This document shows positions 1 to 6,559 of a DNA stretch of 28,570 bases, in pieces (position 1 is the stretch's first letter; each line of letters starts with the position of its first letter). Source of the DNA: Peptoniphilus_A sp001811425. GTDB lineage: Bacteria > Bacillota > Clostridia > Tissierellales > Peptoniphilaceae. A program made the translations under genes and the position numbers. The notes under the pieces are model-generated. The model had not been told where the DNA came from, did no database searches, and saw only the letters and a list, made by a program, of their open reading frames with translations. The DNA lies in contig NZ_KV804682.1 in NCBI RefSeq assembly GCF_001811425.1, positions 1 to 28,570 of the forward strand. Direction: 5' to 3'.

Positions 1-27
1 TTAGTCCAACTTTTGGGGGTCAGTTCA
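1..27. mobile_element. Probable terminal inverted repeat of an IS3-family (IS150-like) element, cut by the window edge
   Basis: Read on the minus strand this stretch is TGAACTGACCCCC followed by AAAAGTTGGACTAA. It resembles the tips of IS3-family elements of the IS150 group as I remember them: they begin with TG and carry a CCCCAAAAGTT-like core. The plus strand ends in CA at position 27, which fits an element extending off the left edge. The thiM/thiE stop codon lies only 24 bases further in. No transposase is visible, so this is pattern recognition from the terminal repeat alone. Confidence 0.45.
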
Positions 28-50
28 AAATTCTAGCAGATTTTTTTATA

Positions 51-1442
51 TTATAAATTTTTTAATTTATCTATTATCTCTCTCACATTTTTTTCTACTT
101 CATCTTCCCTCACTGAAAAGATGGCTCTTGACATGCAAAGACCATCTAAGTCTAGCCCCCTGAAAAAGTCTAACTTATCCTTACTTATTCCTCCTATGGG
201 AAAGACTGGAATTAAGAGAGCTTCTCTTATTTCTTTAAAGCTTTCTAGCGTAATCCTTGAGGCATCTTTCTTGGTTTCTGTTTCAAAAAAAGCTCCCGTC
301 CCAATATAAGATGCTCCCATATTTTCTGCCTCAATGCCAAGCTTTACAGTTTTTGCCGTTGCACCAATTATTTCATCTCTTCCCAAGACTTCTCTTGCCC
401 GAGAAATTTTTTCATCCTCTTGACCAAGATGAAGTGCAGTGCCATATTTTTTTGCAAGCTTTAAGTTGTCATTTAAGATAAAAAGGCACTTACCATCAAT
501 TTCACTTTTTATATTTAAGATTTTTTCTCCAAGCTCATCTTCATCTGCAAACTTGTCTCTAAGCTGATAAATCCCCATTCCAGCCTTTACTGCATTTTTT
601 ATTTTCCATAAATCATCGCCTTCAGAAATCCCATATAAAATTGGCTTAATAAATTTAGTTGAAGGAGATAAAATTTCAAGATCTCCACTTATTTCATCTA
701 TGCCTTGCATTTTACTTATAATATCTTGGGCATTTACTTTATTATCTCTTATGACGCTTTTCCCAAGCTGTCTTAAAAATATTGCAGAAAGAGCGCAGGC
801 TTTTAAGTTTGACATGGGGGCTGCCAAAAGAGAAGTTATCATGGCAGATTCCATGTCTCCTAAGCCAGTGATTTTTTTTAAATTTTCATCGCCACCAGGA
901 ATTGAAATTAACAAATGAGAGTTGGCTATCACCTCATATTTGCCGCTAACTACAACTGTAGCTTTACTTTTTTCTTGGAGTTCTAAGGCAATATCTATAA
1001 AATCTTCTCGAGATAAATTATCGTCTTTTGAATCCACGCCAGTAAAGGTCTTGCCCCTTGCCAAGTAATTAATTTCATTAAAGTTTCCTCTTATGACATT
1101 AAATTTAAAATTACTGATAAGGTCTTTTGCCAAGTCTCTTCTTAGGCTACTAGAAGCAACTCCAACTGGGTCAAAGACCAGAGGAATATTATTTTCCTCT
1201 GCAACTTTTGCAGAAATTTTAATTGCTTCAATTTTATCTTCATTTAACATTCCCATATTCAAGAGGAGGGCAGAAGATTTTTTTGTAATTTCAGCAACTT
1301 CCTTGGAATACTCTGCCATCATTGGGCTTGCCCCAAGAGATAAAACAAGGTCAGCAAGTCTAGCTCTTGTAACACTATTTGAAATAATATGTACTAAGGG
1401 AGCCTTATCCCTTAGATTATTTAAATTTGCCTTAATTTTCAT
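51..1442 (-). CDS. thiM/thiE: Bifunctional hydroxyethylthiazole kinase / thiamine-phosphate synthase (ThiM-ThiE fusion)
   Basis: A cytoplasmic enzyme of 463 residues joining two thiamin-salvage activities. Residues about 1-255 are a ribokinase-fold thiazole kinase (ThiM): N-terminal PLVHIISN, then LGASPMM, FDPVG and the phosphate-binding TGLGD. Residues about 265-463 are a TIM-barrel thiamine-phosphate synthase (ThiE): GIYQLRDK, HLGQED, GTGAFFETETKK and PIGGIS. Together they would phosphorylate hydroxyethylthiazole and join it to HMP-PP to give thiamine monophosphate. I chose ATG 1442, which has a GAG-type site just upstream; a GTG at 1451 in the same frame lacks one. The start lies just past the thiD stop (1432-1434) and inside the thiD frame, so translation is probably coupled. 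ThiM enzymes usually have Cys in the GTGC motif; here the residue is Asp (D196). Separate thiM and thiE genes are more usual. Both domain calls are confident. Confidence 0.93.
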   Translation of the reverse strand: MKIKANLNNLRDKAPLVHIISNSVTRARLADLVLSLGASPMMAEYSKEVAEITKKSSALLLNMGMLNEDKIEAIKISAKVAEENNIPLVFDPVGVASSSLRRDLAKDLISNFKFNVIRGNFNEINYLARGKTFTGVDSKDDNLSREDFIDIALELQEKSKATVVVSGKYEVIANSHLLISIPGGDENLKKITGLGDMESAMITSLLAAPMSNLKACALSAIFLRQLGKSVIRDNKVNAQDIISKMQGIDEISGDLEILSPSTKFIKPILYGISEGDDLWKIKNAVKAGMGIYQLRDKFADEDELGEKILNIKSEIDGKCLFILNDNLKLAKKYGTALHLGQEDEKISRAREVLGRDEIIGATAKTVKLGIEAENMGASYIGTGAFFETETKKDASRITLESFKEIREALLIPVFPIGGISKDKLDFFRGLDLDGLCMSRAIFSVREDEVEKNVREIIDKLKNL

Positions 1443-2238
1443 TTTTATCACTCAAATTATACATGTGATATAGGGGTCCCCTGCCCCTTCCTATATCAAA
1501 TCCATAAGCTATGGCACCACTTAAATATTTTTTTGCAGCTACAAGTGCATCATAAAGACTTTTTCCCTTTGCAAGTTCACAAGCTAGGGCACTGGATAGT
1601 GTGCAACCTGTACCATGGGTATTTTTGTTGTCTATGTTTTTTCCCTCTATTACAAAGAGTCCCTCTCTTCCACAAAGCACATCATCCTTTGAGTCTTTTA
1701 GGTGACCTCCCTTTATTAGAAAGGCTACTTTATATTTGTTATATAAAAATTCTGCTGCCTCCTTCATCTCTTCAAGGCTTTCAATTTTTTTGCCGTAAAT
1801 AATTCCAGCTTCAATAAGATTTGGGGTGATTAAAGTTGCCTTTTGAAATAAAATTTCCTTCATCTTCTCAAGTGTCTCATCAGGCACAAGGGTAAAGCCG
1901 CTAGTTGATGTAATTACTGGGTCTAAAACTATGGGCAGATCCTTAAAATATTTTTCAGCTACTTCTGATATAACTTCTACTTGTCCTGGACTTGCCACCA
2001 TGCCAATTTTTACAGCATCGGGCATAATATCTTGGCAAATTGACAAAAGCTGACTCTTAAGCATTTCCTCACTTATAGGTGAGGAAGCCTGAACGCCCAT
2101 AGTATTTTGTGCAGTTATTGCTGTAATGGCAGTCATGCCATAAAACTTATATGAAGTTATGGTTTTTAAGTCGGCTTGGATACCTGCGCCACCGCTAGAG
2201 TCAGACCCAGCTATGCTTAAAATCTTTTTAATTTCCAT
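1432..2238 (-). CDS. thiD: Bifunctional hydroxymethylpyrimidine kinase / phosphomethylpyrimidine kinase
   Basis: The 268-residue protein is a full-length ribokinase-superfamily kinase that phosphorylates HMP and HMP-P to HMP-PP, the pyrimidine substrate of ThiE. The sequence shows the N-terminal IAGSDSSGGAGIQADLKT signature, ITAQNT, DPVITSTSG and the C-terminal anion-hole motif NTHGTGCTLSSALA, whose Cys is retained, unlike in the neighbouring ThiM half. The ATG at 2238 lies inside the end of thiW (overlap of 11 bases), and the stop lies within the start region of thiM/thiE, so the three genes form one overlapping unit. Expression should follow the TPP riboswitch upstream of thiW. Confidence 0.95.
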   Translation of the reverse strand: MEIKKILSIAGSDSSGGAGIQADLKTITSYKFYGMTAITAITAQNTMGVQASSPISEEMLKSQLLSICQDIMPDAVKIGMVASPGQVEVISEVAEKYFKDLPIVLDPVITSTSGFTLVPDETLEKMKEILFQKATLITPNLIEAGIIYGKKIESLEEMKEAAEFLYNKYKVAFLIKGGHLKDSKDDVLCGREGLFVIEGKNIDNKNTHGTGCTLSSALACELAKGKSLYDALVAAKKYLSGAIAYGFDIGRGRGPLYHMYNLSDKNEN

Positions 2239-2743
2239 GTTTATTTCCCTCTAAATTAAGATAATCATTAAGAGCTGTCTTTTTAAGGCTCAAAATAATT
2301 ATTATTGCAATTATTGAACCGCCAAGGGTACTTACAGAAAAAGGAATAATTAGTCCAAAAAATGCCATTTCCTTTCCAAGTATAAACTTGGCAACTGGAT
2401 AGGCTAATAGGGCACCTATAACTCCTGTGCCAAAAACTTCACCCAAAAAGGCAAGAGAAAGCTTTCTTGTCTTGTAATATAAAATGCCTGCTAAAAAGGC
2501 ACCAACCATTGAACCAGGAAAGGCCATTAAAGAACCTGTGCCTGATAAATTTCTAATAAGTGAAATGCAAAAGGCAACAAGGACTGAATAGATAGGACCC
2601 AATATTACTGCAGAAAGTACATTTACCATGTGCTGAATTGGATAACACTTTGAAAGTCCCACTGGAAAGTTTACAAAGGAAAAAACAACGCCTATGGCAA
2701 CAAAAAGAGCTGCCACAGTTAACTTCTTAGTATTAGATTTCAT
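2228..2743 (-). CDS. thiW: ThiW family ECF-transporter S component (probable thiazole uptake)
   Basis: A 171-residue hydrophobic protein with about five membrane segments, matching the ThiW family of energy-coupling-factor substrate-binding (S) subunits. The conserved-looking core is NFPVGLSKCYPIQHMVNVLSAVILGP in outline (residues about 25-50), then an FPGSMVGA loop. S components bind the vitamin or precursor and work with a shared EcfA/EcfA'/EcfT module, not present in this window. ThiW is generally found with TPP riboswitches and ThiM, and is inferred to carry the thiazole moiety. Here it sits directly ahead of thiD and thiM, while no thiazole-synthesis genes are visible, which supports that role. 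The start is set by AGGAGG at 2749-2754, five bases upstream of ATG. The substrate is inferred. Confidence 0.88.
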   Translation of the reverse strand: MKSNTKKLTVAALFVAIGVVFSFVNFPVGLSKCYPIQHMVNVLSAVILGPIYSVLVAFCISLIRNLSGTGSLMAFPGSMVGAFLAGILYYKTRKLSLAFLGEVFGTGVIGALLAYPVAKFILGKEMAFFGLIIPFSVSTLGGSIIAIIIILSLKKTALNDYLNLEGNKHGN

Positions 2744-2769
2744 ATTTACCTCCTAGAGAGTGCTGACAT

Positions 2770-2870
2770 AAAAACTAAAACTATTCCCTACGTTGGCATT
2801 ATCCAAATCAGGTAACGGTCGAAATTAACAATTTCCTCTCAGCCTGTCAACAAGCTCCCCTTTTTTTATT
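2770..2870 (-). promoter_or_regulatory. TPP riboswitch (THI element) controlling thiW-thiD-thiM/thiE
   Basis: The minus strand carries the canonical THI-box series: GGGGAGC, GGCTGAGAGG (around 2833-2844), GACC, ACCTGAT, GGATAATGCCAACG and GTAGGGAA. Flanking A-rich and T-rich arms can form P1. The aptamer ends about 20 bases before the AGGAGG site of thiW. No clear terminator with a T-run lies between aptamer and start. CTCTC next to the Shine-Dalgarno could pair with GAGAG in the aptamer, so translational control is more likely. TPP binding would lower expression of the salvage genes. Confidence 0.93.
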
Positions 2871-2882
2871 AAATTTTTACAC

Positions 2883-2917
2883 TGAACTAAATTTATTTAA
2901 ATTTTAATATTAGTTCA
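2883..2917 (-). other. Perfect 8-bp inverted repeat between thiC and the thiW riboswitch
   Basis: TGAACTAA (2883-2890) and TTAGTTCA (2910-2917) are exact inverted copies separated by 19 AT-rich bases. The site begins just past the thiC stop codon. It could be a weak processing or termination hairpin at the thiC end, or a protein-binding site. No long T-run follows on either strand, so a strong intrinsic terminator is unlikely and read-through from thiC into thiW remains possible. Confidence 0.4.
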
Positions 2918-2923
2918 CTTAGA

Positions 2924-4225
2924 TTAAGCTTCTATTTTAATATCTTTGCCTTCAAGTATTAAATTCATATTTTTTGCAGAGCACATTGAGCCGCACATTG
3001 TGCAGGTATTTTCTTCTTCAGGCATGGATGAATCTCTGTACTCTCTTGGCTTAACCTTGTCAAGAGCAAGCTCAAACATTCCTTCCCAGTCAATTTTTTG
3101 GCGTCTCTTGCTCATTTCTAAATCCCAATTTCTTGCGTCCTTTAATTTATTAATGTCACCTGCATGAGCTGCAATTTTGCAAGCTACAATTCCTTCGCGA
3201 ACATCTTCTACATTTGGCAGTCTCAAATGTTCAGCAGGCGTTACATAACACAAGAAATCTGCACCATGAGCTGCTGCAATTGCACCGCCAATTGCCGATG
3301 TAATATGGTCATAACCAGGTGCCACATCTGTAACAAGAGGTCCCAAGACATAGAAAGGTGCCTTGTGGCAAAGTTTCTTTTGAAGTTTGACATTCATTTC
3401 AATGTCACCAATTGGCACATGACCAGGTCCTTCAATAATTACTTGCACATCCTTCTCCCAAGCTCTCTTTGTAAGCTCACCAAGTGTAATAAGTTCTGAA
3501 ATTTGTGCAGGGTCTGTGGCATCATGAATGCCACCAGGTCTCAGAGAATCTCCAAGAGAAAGAGTAACATCATATTCTCTGCAAATATCTAAGAGCTCAT
3601 CATAGTATTGGTAAAAGGGATTTTCTGCGTCATTCATCATCATCCAACCAAAGAGTAGAGAGCCACCACGAGATACAATTTCATTTACACGCCTATTCCT
3701 CATAAATATTTCAGCATTTGCCCTATTTATACCTGCGTGAATTGTCACAAAGTCCACTCCATTTTCGGCATGATTTCTAACTACATCTAAAAATTCCTTT
3801 GCCTTTATGTAAGAAAGTCCCTTGTCCAAAAATCCTACTGCATCATACATGGGCACTGTGCCTATCATGGCTGTAGATTTTTCAATTAATTTTTTCCTAA
3901 ATTCTTGAGTCTTGCCATAATTTGATAAATCCATTATGGCTTCTGCACCCATTTTTAGTGCCATGTCAACTTTTTTCATTTCCATGTCAATGTCATTTAA
4001 GTCCTTGGAAATTCCTAAGTTTACATTTATCTTGGTCCTAAGCCCCGTGCCAATGCCTTCAGGTGAAATTGATTTGTGATTTTTGTTTTTTGGAATGACA
4101 ATTTCTCCACAAGCCATTTTCTCCATGAGATACTCACAAGATACATTTTCCTTTTCTGCCACAATTTTCATCTCTTCTGTGACAAAACCATGTTTCGCTG
4201 CTTCCATTTGAGTAGCATATTTCAT
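2924..4225 (-). CDS. thiC: Phosphomethylpyrimidine synthase (radical SAM ThiC)
   Basis: A full-length 433-residue ThiC of the short clostridial type. It converts the purine intermediate aminoimidazole ribotide into HMP-P using S-adenosylmethionine and a [4Fe-4S] cluster, the committed step of thiamin pyrimidine synthesis. The C-terminal cluster motif reads CTMCGSMC (C408, C411, C415; spacing C-x2-C-x3-C). The barrel shows VTIHAGIN, SRGGSLL, LSLGDSLRPGGIHDATD and EGPGHVP, all typical of the family. It is the first gene of the thiamin cluster and has its own promoter, TPP aptamer and overlapping hairpin. The ATG at 4225 is 10 bases after AGGAGG (4236-4241). Confidence 0.97.
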   Translation of the reverse strand: MKYATQMEAAKHGFVTEEMKIVAEKENVSCEYLMEKMACGEIVIPKNKNHKSISPEGIGTGLRTKINVNLGISKDLNDIDMEMKKVDMALKMGAEAIMDLSNYGKTQEFRKKLIEKSTAMIGTVPMYDAVGFLDKGLSYIKAKEFLDVVRNHAENGVDFVTIHAGINRANAEIFMRNRRVNEIVSRGGSLLFGWMMMNDAENPFYQYYDELLDICREYDVTLSLGDSLRPGGIHDATDPAQISELITLGELTKRAWEKDVQVIIEGPGHVPIGDIEMNVKLQKKLCHKAPFYVLGPLVTDVAPGYDHITSAIGGAIAAAHGADFLCYVTPAEHLRLPNVEDVREGIVACKIAAHAGDINKLKDARNWDLEMSKRRQKIDWEGMFELALDKVKPREYRDSSMPEEENTCTMCGSMCSAKNMNLILEGKDIKIEA

Positions 4226-4227
4226 AT

Positions 4228-4256
4228 AAAAAAAACCTCCTATAAAATTATAGGAG
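4228..4256 (-). terminator. Hairpin plus T8 run overlapping the thiC ribosome binding site (riboswitch expression platform)
   Basis: On the minus strand CTCCTATA, an ATTT loop and TATAGGAG form an 8-bp stem (4237-4256), followed by G and eight T's (4228-4235), then ATATG. The 3' arm contains the AGGAGG of thiC. The same structure could therefore act as an intrinsic terminator and also mask the ribosome binding site. The aptamer segment AGGAGT (4314-4319) is complementary to ACTCCT at the 5' arm (4252-4257), giving an obvious antiterminator. The switching model is inferred. Confidence 0.7.
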
Positions 4257-4260
4257 TAAT

Positions 4261-4341
4261 CTTACTTTTCCCTGCCAAGGCATTATCCTAGCAGGTAAGA
4301 TGGTCGAGTCTTAACTCCTCTCAGCAAATTGCTCCCATAAG
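4261..4341 (-). promoter_or_regulatory. TPP riboswitch (THI element) controlling thiC
   Basis: The minus strand reads CTTATGGGAGC, GCTGAGAGGAGT, GACC, TTACCTG, GGATAATGCC and GGCAGGGAAAAGTAAG in order, the standard TPP aptamer. CTTA and TAAG can close P1, and GAGT/ACTC form P3. It lies directly downstream of a candidate promoter and directly upstream of the terminator/ribosome-site hairpin of thiC. TPP binding should favour that hairpin and turn thiC off. Confidence 0.95.
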
Positions 4342-4360
4342 TTTATTTATTCATTTATTG

Positions 4361-4389
4361 ATTTTATAATATCAAATCTTTTAAAACAA
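4361..4389 (-). promoter_or_regulatory. Candidate sigma-A promoter of thiC
   Basis: TTGTTT (4384-4389) and TAAAAT (4361-4366) are 17 bases apart on the minus strand. Transcription would start near 4354, about a dozen bases before the first base of the TPP aptamer, which is where a riboswitch leader should begin. Confidence 0.45.
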
Positions 4390-4425
4390 GAAAAAATATA
4401 ATACTAATTCATAAAATATTTTAAG

Positions 4426-4440
4426 TCTCTTTAATAGAGA
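4426..4440 (-). terminator. Weak hairpin downstream of apt
   Basis: TCTCT and AGAGA flank a five-base loop shortly after the apt stop codon. Only an interrupted T-rich stretch follows, so it is a poor terminator at best. Confidence 0.25.
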
Positions 4441-4457
4441 TAATAAATTTTTATTTC

Positions 4458-4967
4458 TTAATATTTTATAATTGATTCTACCCTTGTGCCACTTAAAACT
4501 TCTCTTCCCTTTAAATCTTCTAGTTCAATTAAAAAGATCGCCGAAGACACTTCTCCTTTAAGTTGATTTACAAGATTTACACAAGCCTTGGCTGTGCCGC
4601 CAGTGGCAAGAAGATCGTCAACTATTACAACTTTTTCTCCCGGCTCTATGGCGTCCTTGTGAATTTCTATTGAGTCTTCTCCATATTCAAGCTCATAGGA
4701 TTCTCTTTCCTTATCCCAAGGAAGCTTGCCTGGTTTTCTCACTGGCACAAAACCCTTGTCGAGTTTATAGGCAAGGGCTGAAGCAAAAATAAATCCCCTT
4801 GCTTCAATGCCAATTATCTTGTCTACATCAACATCTATTTTTTCTGCCATTTGGTCTACAGCTTTTTGGAAGGCATCCTTGTCCTTTAAGAGAGTGGTGA
4901 TGTCTCTAAAGATGACTCCTTCCTTTGGATAATCTTTTATTGCGCGAATTGTATCTTTTAATTCCAT
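4458..4967 (-). CDS. apt: Adenine phosphoribosyltransferase
   Basis: A 169-residue type I phosphoribosyltransferase that salvages adenine to AMP using PRPP in the cytoplasm. The PRPP-binding signature VVIVDDLLATGGTA lies at residues 113-126, and the family's N-terminal PKEGVIFRDIT, GIEARGFIF and VRKPGKLPW motifs are all present. ATG 4967 is preferred because GGAGGAAGTT precedes it and the length matches the family; a start 30 bases upstream would add a short, poorly supported extension. The gene is a single transcription unit divergent from the antiporter gene. Confidence 0.96.
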   Translation of the reverse strand: MELKDTIRAIKDYPKEGVIFRDITTLLKDKDAFQKAVDQMAEKIDVDVDKIIGIEARGFIFASALAYKLDKGFVPVRKPGKLPWDKERESYELEYGEDSIEIHKDAIEPGEKVVIVDDLLATGGTAKACVNLVNQLKGEVSSAIFLIELEDLKGREVLSGTRVESIIKY

Positions 4968-4987
4968 AACTTCCTCCATTCCCTTAT

Positions 4988-4993
4988 AGTATA
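4988..4993 (-). promoter_or_regulatory. Candidate -10 element of apt
   Basis: TATACT reads on the minus strand about 20 bases ahead of the apt start codon. No convincing -35 was found at the usual spacing. Confidence 0.3.
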
Positions 4994-5017
4994 ACATCTT
5001 TATCAGCTAACTAAAAC

Positions 5018-5046
5018 TTTTATTATCATTCTTTTAATGATATAAT
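5018..5046 (+). promoter_or_regulatory. Candidate promoter of the NhaC-family gene
   Basis: A perfect TATAAT (5041-5046), preceded by TGA as an extended -10 element, follows a weak TTTTAT 17 bases upstream. Transcription would begin near 5053, ahead of GAGGTG at 5072-5077. Confidence 0.45.
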
Positions 5047-5081
5047 ATGTTAAATTTTTCTATTTATTCACGAGGTGTTAA

Positions 5082-6506
5082 ATGAATAAAAATATAAAAA
5101 AATACGACAGAGAAATAAGAAAGGCAAATTTTGGTGAAGCTCTCTTTACCTTCCTCTCTCTAGTTGTAATTATGTTTATAAGTATTATTAAGTACGAAGA
5201 AAGTCCCCACATACCCATGCTTATCGGGGTCTTAATAGCTTCTCTTGTCGCCCTAAAAATTGGCTACTCCTGGAAATTTATTGAGAACTCCATGATAAAG
5301 GGAATTTCACAAGCCATGCAGTCCATAATAATTCTCGCCATCATTGGAGTTTTAATTGGCGTTTGGATTTTGGCTGGCGTTGTGCCAACTATGATCTACT
5401 ACGGACTTATGATTTTAAAGCCATCAATTTTTCTTGTAGCAACAGTTTTAATCACTTCAATAACTTCTCTTGCTACGGGTACAAGTTGGGGCACTGCTGG
5501 CACTATGGGTATAGCCCTCATGGGCATAGCAAGTGGCCTTGGCATACCTGCACCTATAACAGCAGGGGCAGTTTTATCTGGTGCCTACTTTGGCGACAAG
5601 ATGAGCCCACTTTCTGATACAACAAACCTTGCACCGGCAATGGCAGGCACTGATGTCTTCACTCACATCAAGGCAATGGTTAAGCCAACAATTATTACCT
5701 ATGTATTGACCCTACTCATCTTTGGATTTTTATCACTAAAGTACAGGGGAAGCTCTGCAGACTTGTCTAGCGTAACTATGATTACCGAAGGCTTAAAAAA
5801 TAATTTTAATATTTCTCCAGTTCTTTTGCTTGCGCCACTTATTGTAATACTTTCTATCGCAAAAAAAGTTCCTGCAGTGCCTGGCATTAGCCTTGGCATA
5901 ATTGCCGCTGCCATCTTGGGACCTCTTTATCAAAAAGTAACTTTTGGCGACATCTTATCTTGTGCCTTAAATGGTTTTGTGTCTGAAACTGGTCTTGAGT
6001 CAGTGGATAAACTTTTAACTACTGGCGGACTTAACAACATGATGTCTTCCATTTCTCTTACTATTATCGCCATGATGTTTGGTGGAATTGCAGAAGAGAC
6101 TGGAATACTTGAAGCCATAGTAAAAAAATTCCTTGGCAAGGTGCAGTCCACTGTTGGTCTTGTCACTGCCACAATTTTAACTTGCTTTTTCACAAATGCA
6201 ACTATGCCTGAGCAGTACATCTCCATAGTTGTACCTGGCAGAATGTTTAAAAATGAATATAGAGATAGGAATTTGGATCCAAAACTTTTGTCCTCTACAC
6301 TTGAGTCAGGTGGAACAGTTACATCAGCTATGGTCCCTTGGAACACTTGTGGTGCTTATATGACATCAGTCCTTGGAGTTTCCACTGTTCACTATCTTCC
6401 ATTTTTGTTCTTTAATCTCCTCATGCCCCTTGTGCAAATAATAGTTACTGCCTTTGATTCAAAAAAATTTATCTTAGACAAAGATAAAGATGCTTTCACC
6501 AATTGA
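5082..6506 (+). CDS. nhaC: NhaC-family Na+/H+ antiporter
   Basis: A 474-residue integral membrane protein with about 11-12 hydrophobic segments. It matches the NhaC family of sodium/proton antiporters: GTSWGTAGTMGIALMGIASG in the middle (residues about 133-152), then SGAYFGDKMSPLSDTTNLAP and ATMPEQYIS, with a late ESGGTVTSAMVPWNTCGAYM-type stretch. It would exchange external protons or other substrates for sodium. Some NhaC members are antiporters for amino acids or organic acids (malate/lactate, tyrosine/tyramine), so the substrate is not certain. The start is fixed by GAGGTG upstream and the family-like cytoplasmic N-terminus. The next gene has its own promoter over this stop codon. Confidence 0.85.
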   Translation: MNKNIKKYDREIRKANFGEALFTFLSLVVIMFISIIKYEESPHIPMLIGVLIASLVALKIGYSWKFIENSMIKGISQAMQSIIILAIIGVLIGVWILAGVVPTMIYYGLMILKPSIFLVATVLITSITSLATGTSWGTAGTMGIALMGIASGLGIPAPITAGAVLSGAYFGDKMSPLSDTTNLAPAMAGTDVFTHIKAMVKPTIITYVLTLLIFGFLSLKYRGSSADLSSVTMITEGLKNNFNISPVLLLAPLIVILSIAKKVPAVPGISLGIIAAAILGPLYQKVTFGDILSCALNGFVSETGLESVDKLLTTGGLNNMMSSISLTIIAMMFGGIAEETGILEAIVKKFLGKVQSTVGLVTATILTCFFTNATMPEQYISIVVPGRMFKNEYRDRNLDPKLLSSTLESGGTVTSAMVPWNTCGAYMTSVLGVSTVHYLPFLFFNLLMPLVQIIVTAFDSKKFILDKDKDAFTN

Positions 6507-6530
6507 AAAACCACCTCTTTTTGGTATAAT
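6503..6530 (+). promoter_or_regulatory. Strong promoter of the FNT channel gene, overlapping the nhaC stop
   Basis: TTGAAA (6503-6508) and a perfect TATAAT (6525-6530) with a TGG extended -10 are 16 bases apart. The -35 includes the TGA stop of the upstream gene (6504-6506). Transcription would start near 6537. Confidence 0.65.
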
Positions 6531-6555
6531 GTTTAGTGGAATAAAAAAAGAGGTG
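6512..6555 (+). other. 11-bp inverted repeat that can mask the FNT ribosome binding site in read-through RNA
   Basis: CACCTCTTTTT (6512-6522) is exactly complementary to AAAAAGAGGTG (6545-6555), which holds the GAGGTG site of the following gene. The 22-base loop contains the -10 box. The 5' arm lies upstream of the predicted start of the gene's own transcript, so only read-through RNA from nhaC could form the hairpin. Confidence 0.55.
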
Positions 6556-6559
6556 TATT

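Noticed and set aside
1000..1200. Possible assembly join between separate thiM and thiE genes
   Set aside because: The frame is continuous through both domains with a plausible linker at about 255-265 and no stop or frameshift; ThiM-ThiE fusions are plausible in this group.
2883..2917. Intrinsic terminator separating thiC from thiW
   Set aside because: The stem is all weak pairs with a 19-base loop and no T-run follows; kept only as an inverted repeat.
3164..3499. 111-codon plus-strand frame inside thiC
   Set aside because: ThiC is unmistakable on the other strand; the frame's Cys/Asn-rich product resembles nothing and has no ribosome site.
5930..6346. 138-codon open frame on the minus strand inside the NhaC gene
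   Set aside because: It lies opposite strong membrane-protein coding with family motifs; no ribosome site and no recognisable protein. It is a shadow frame.
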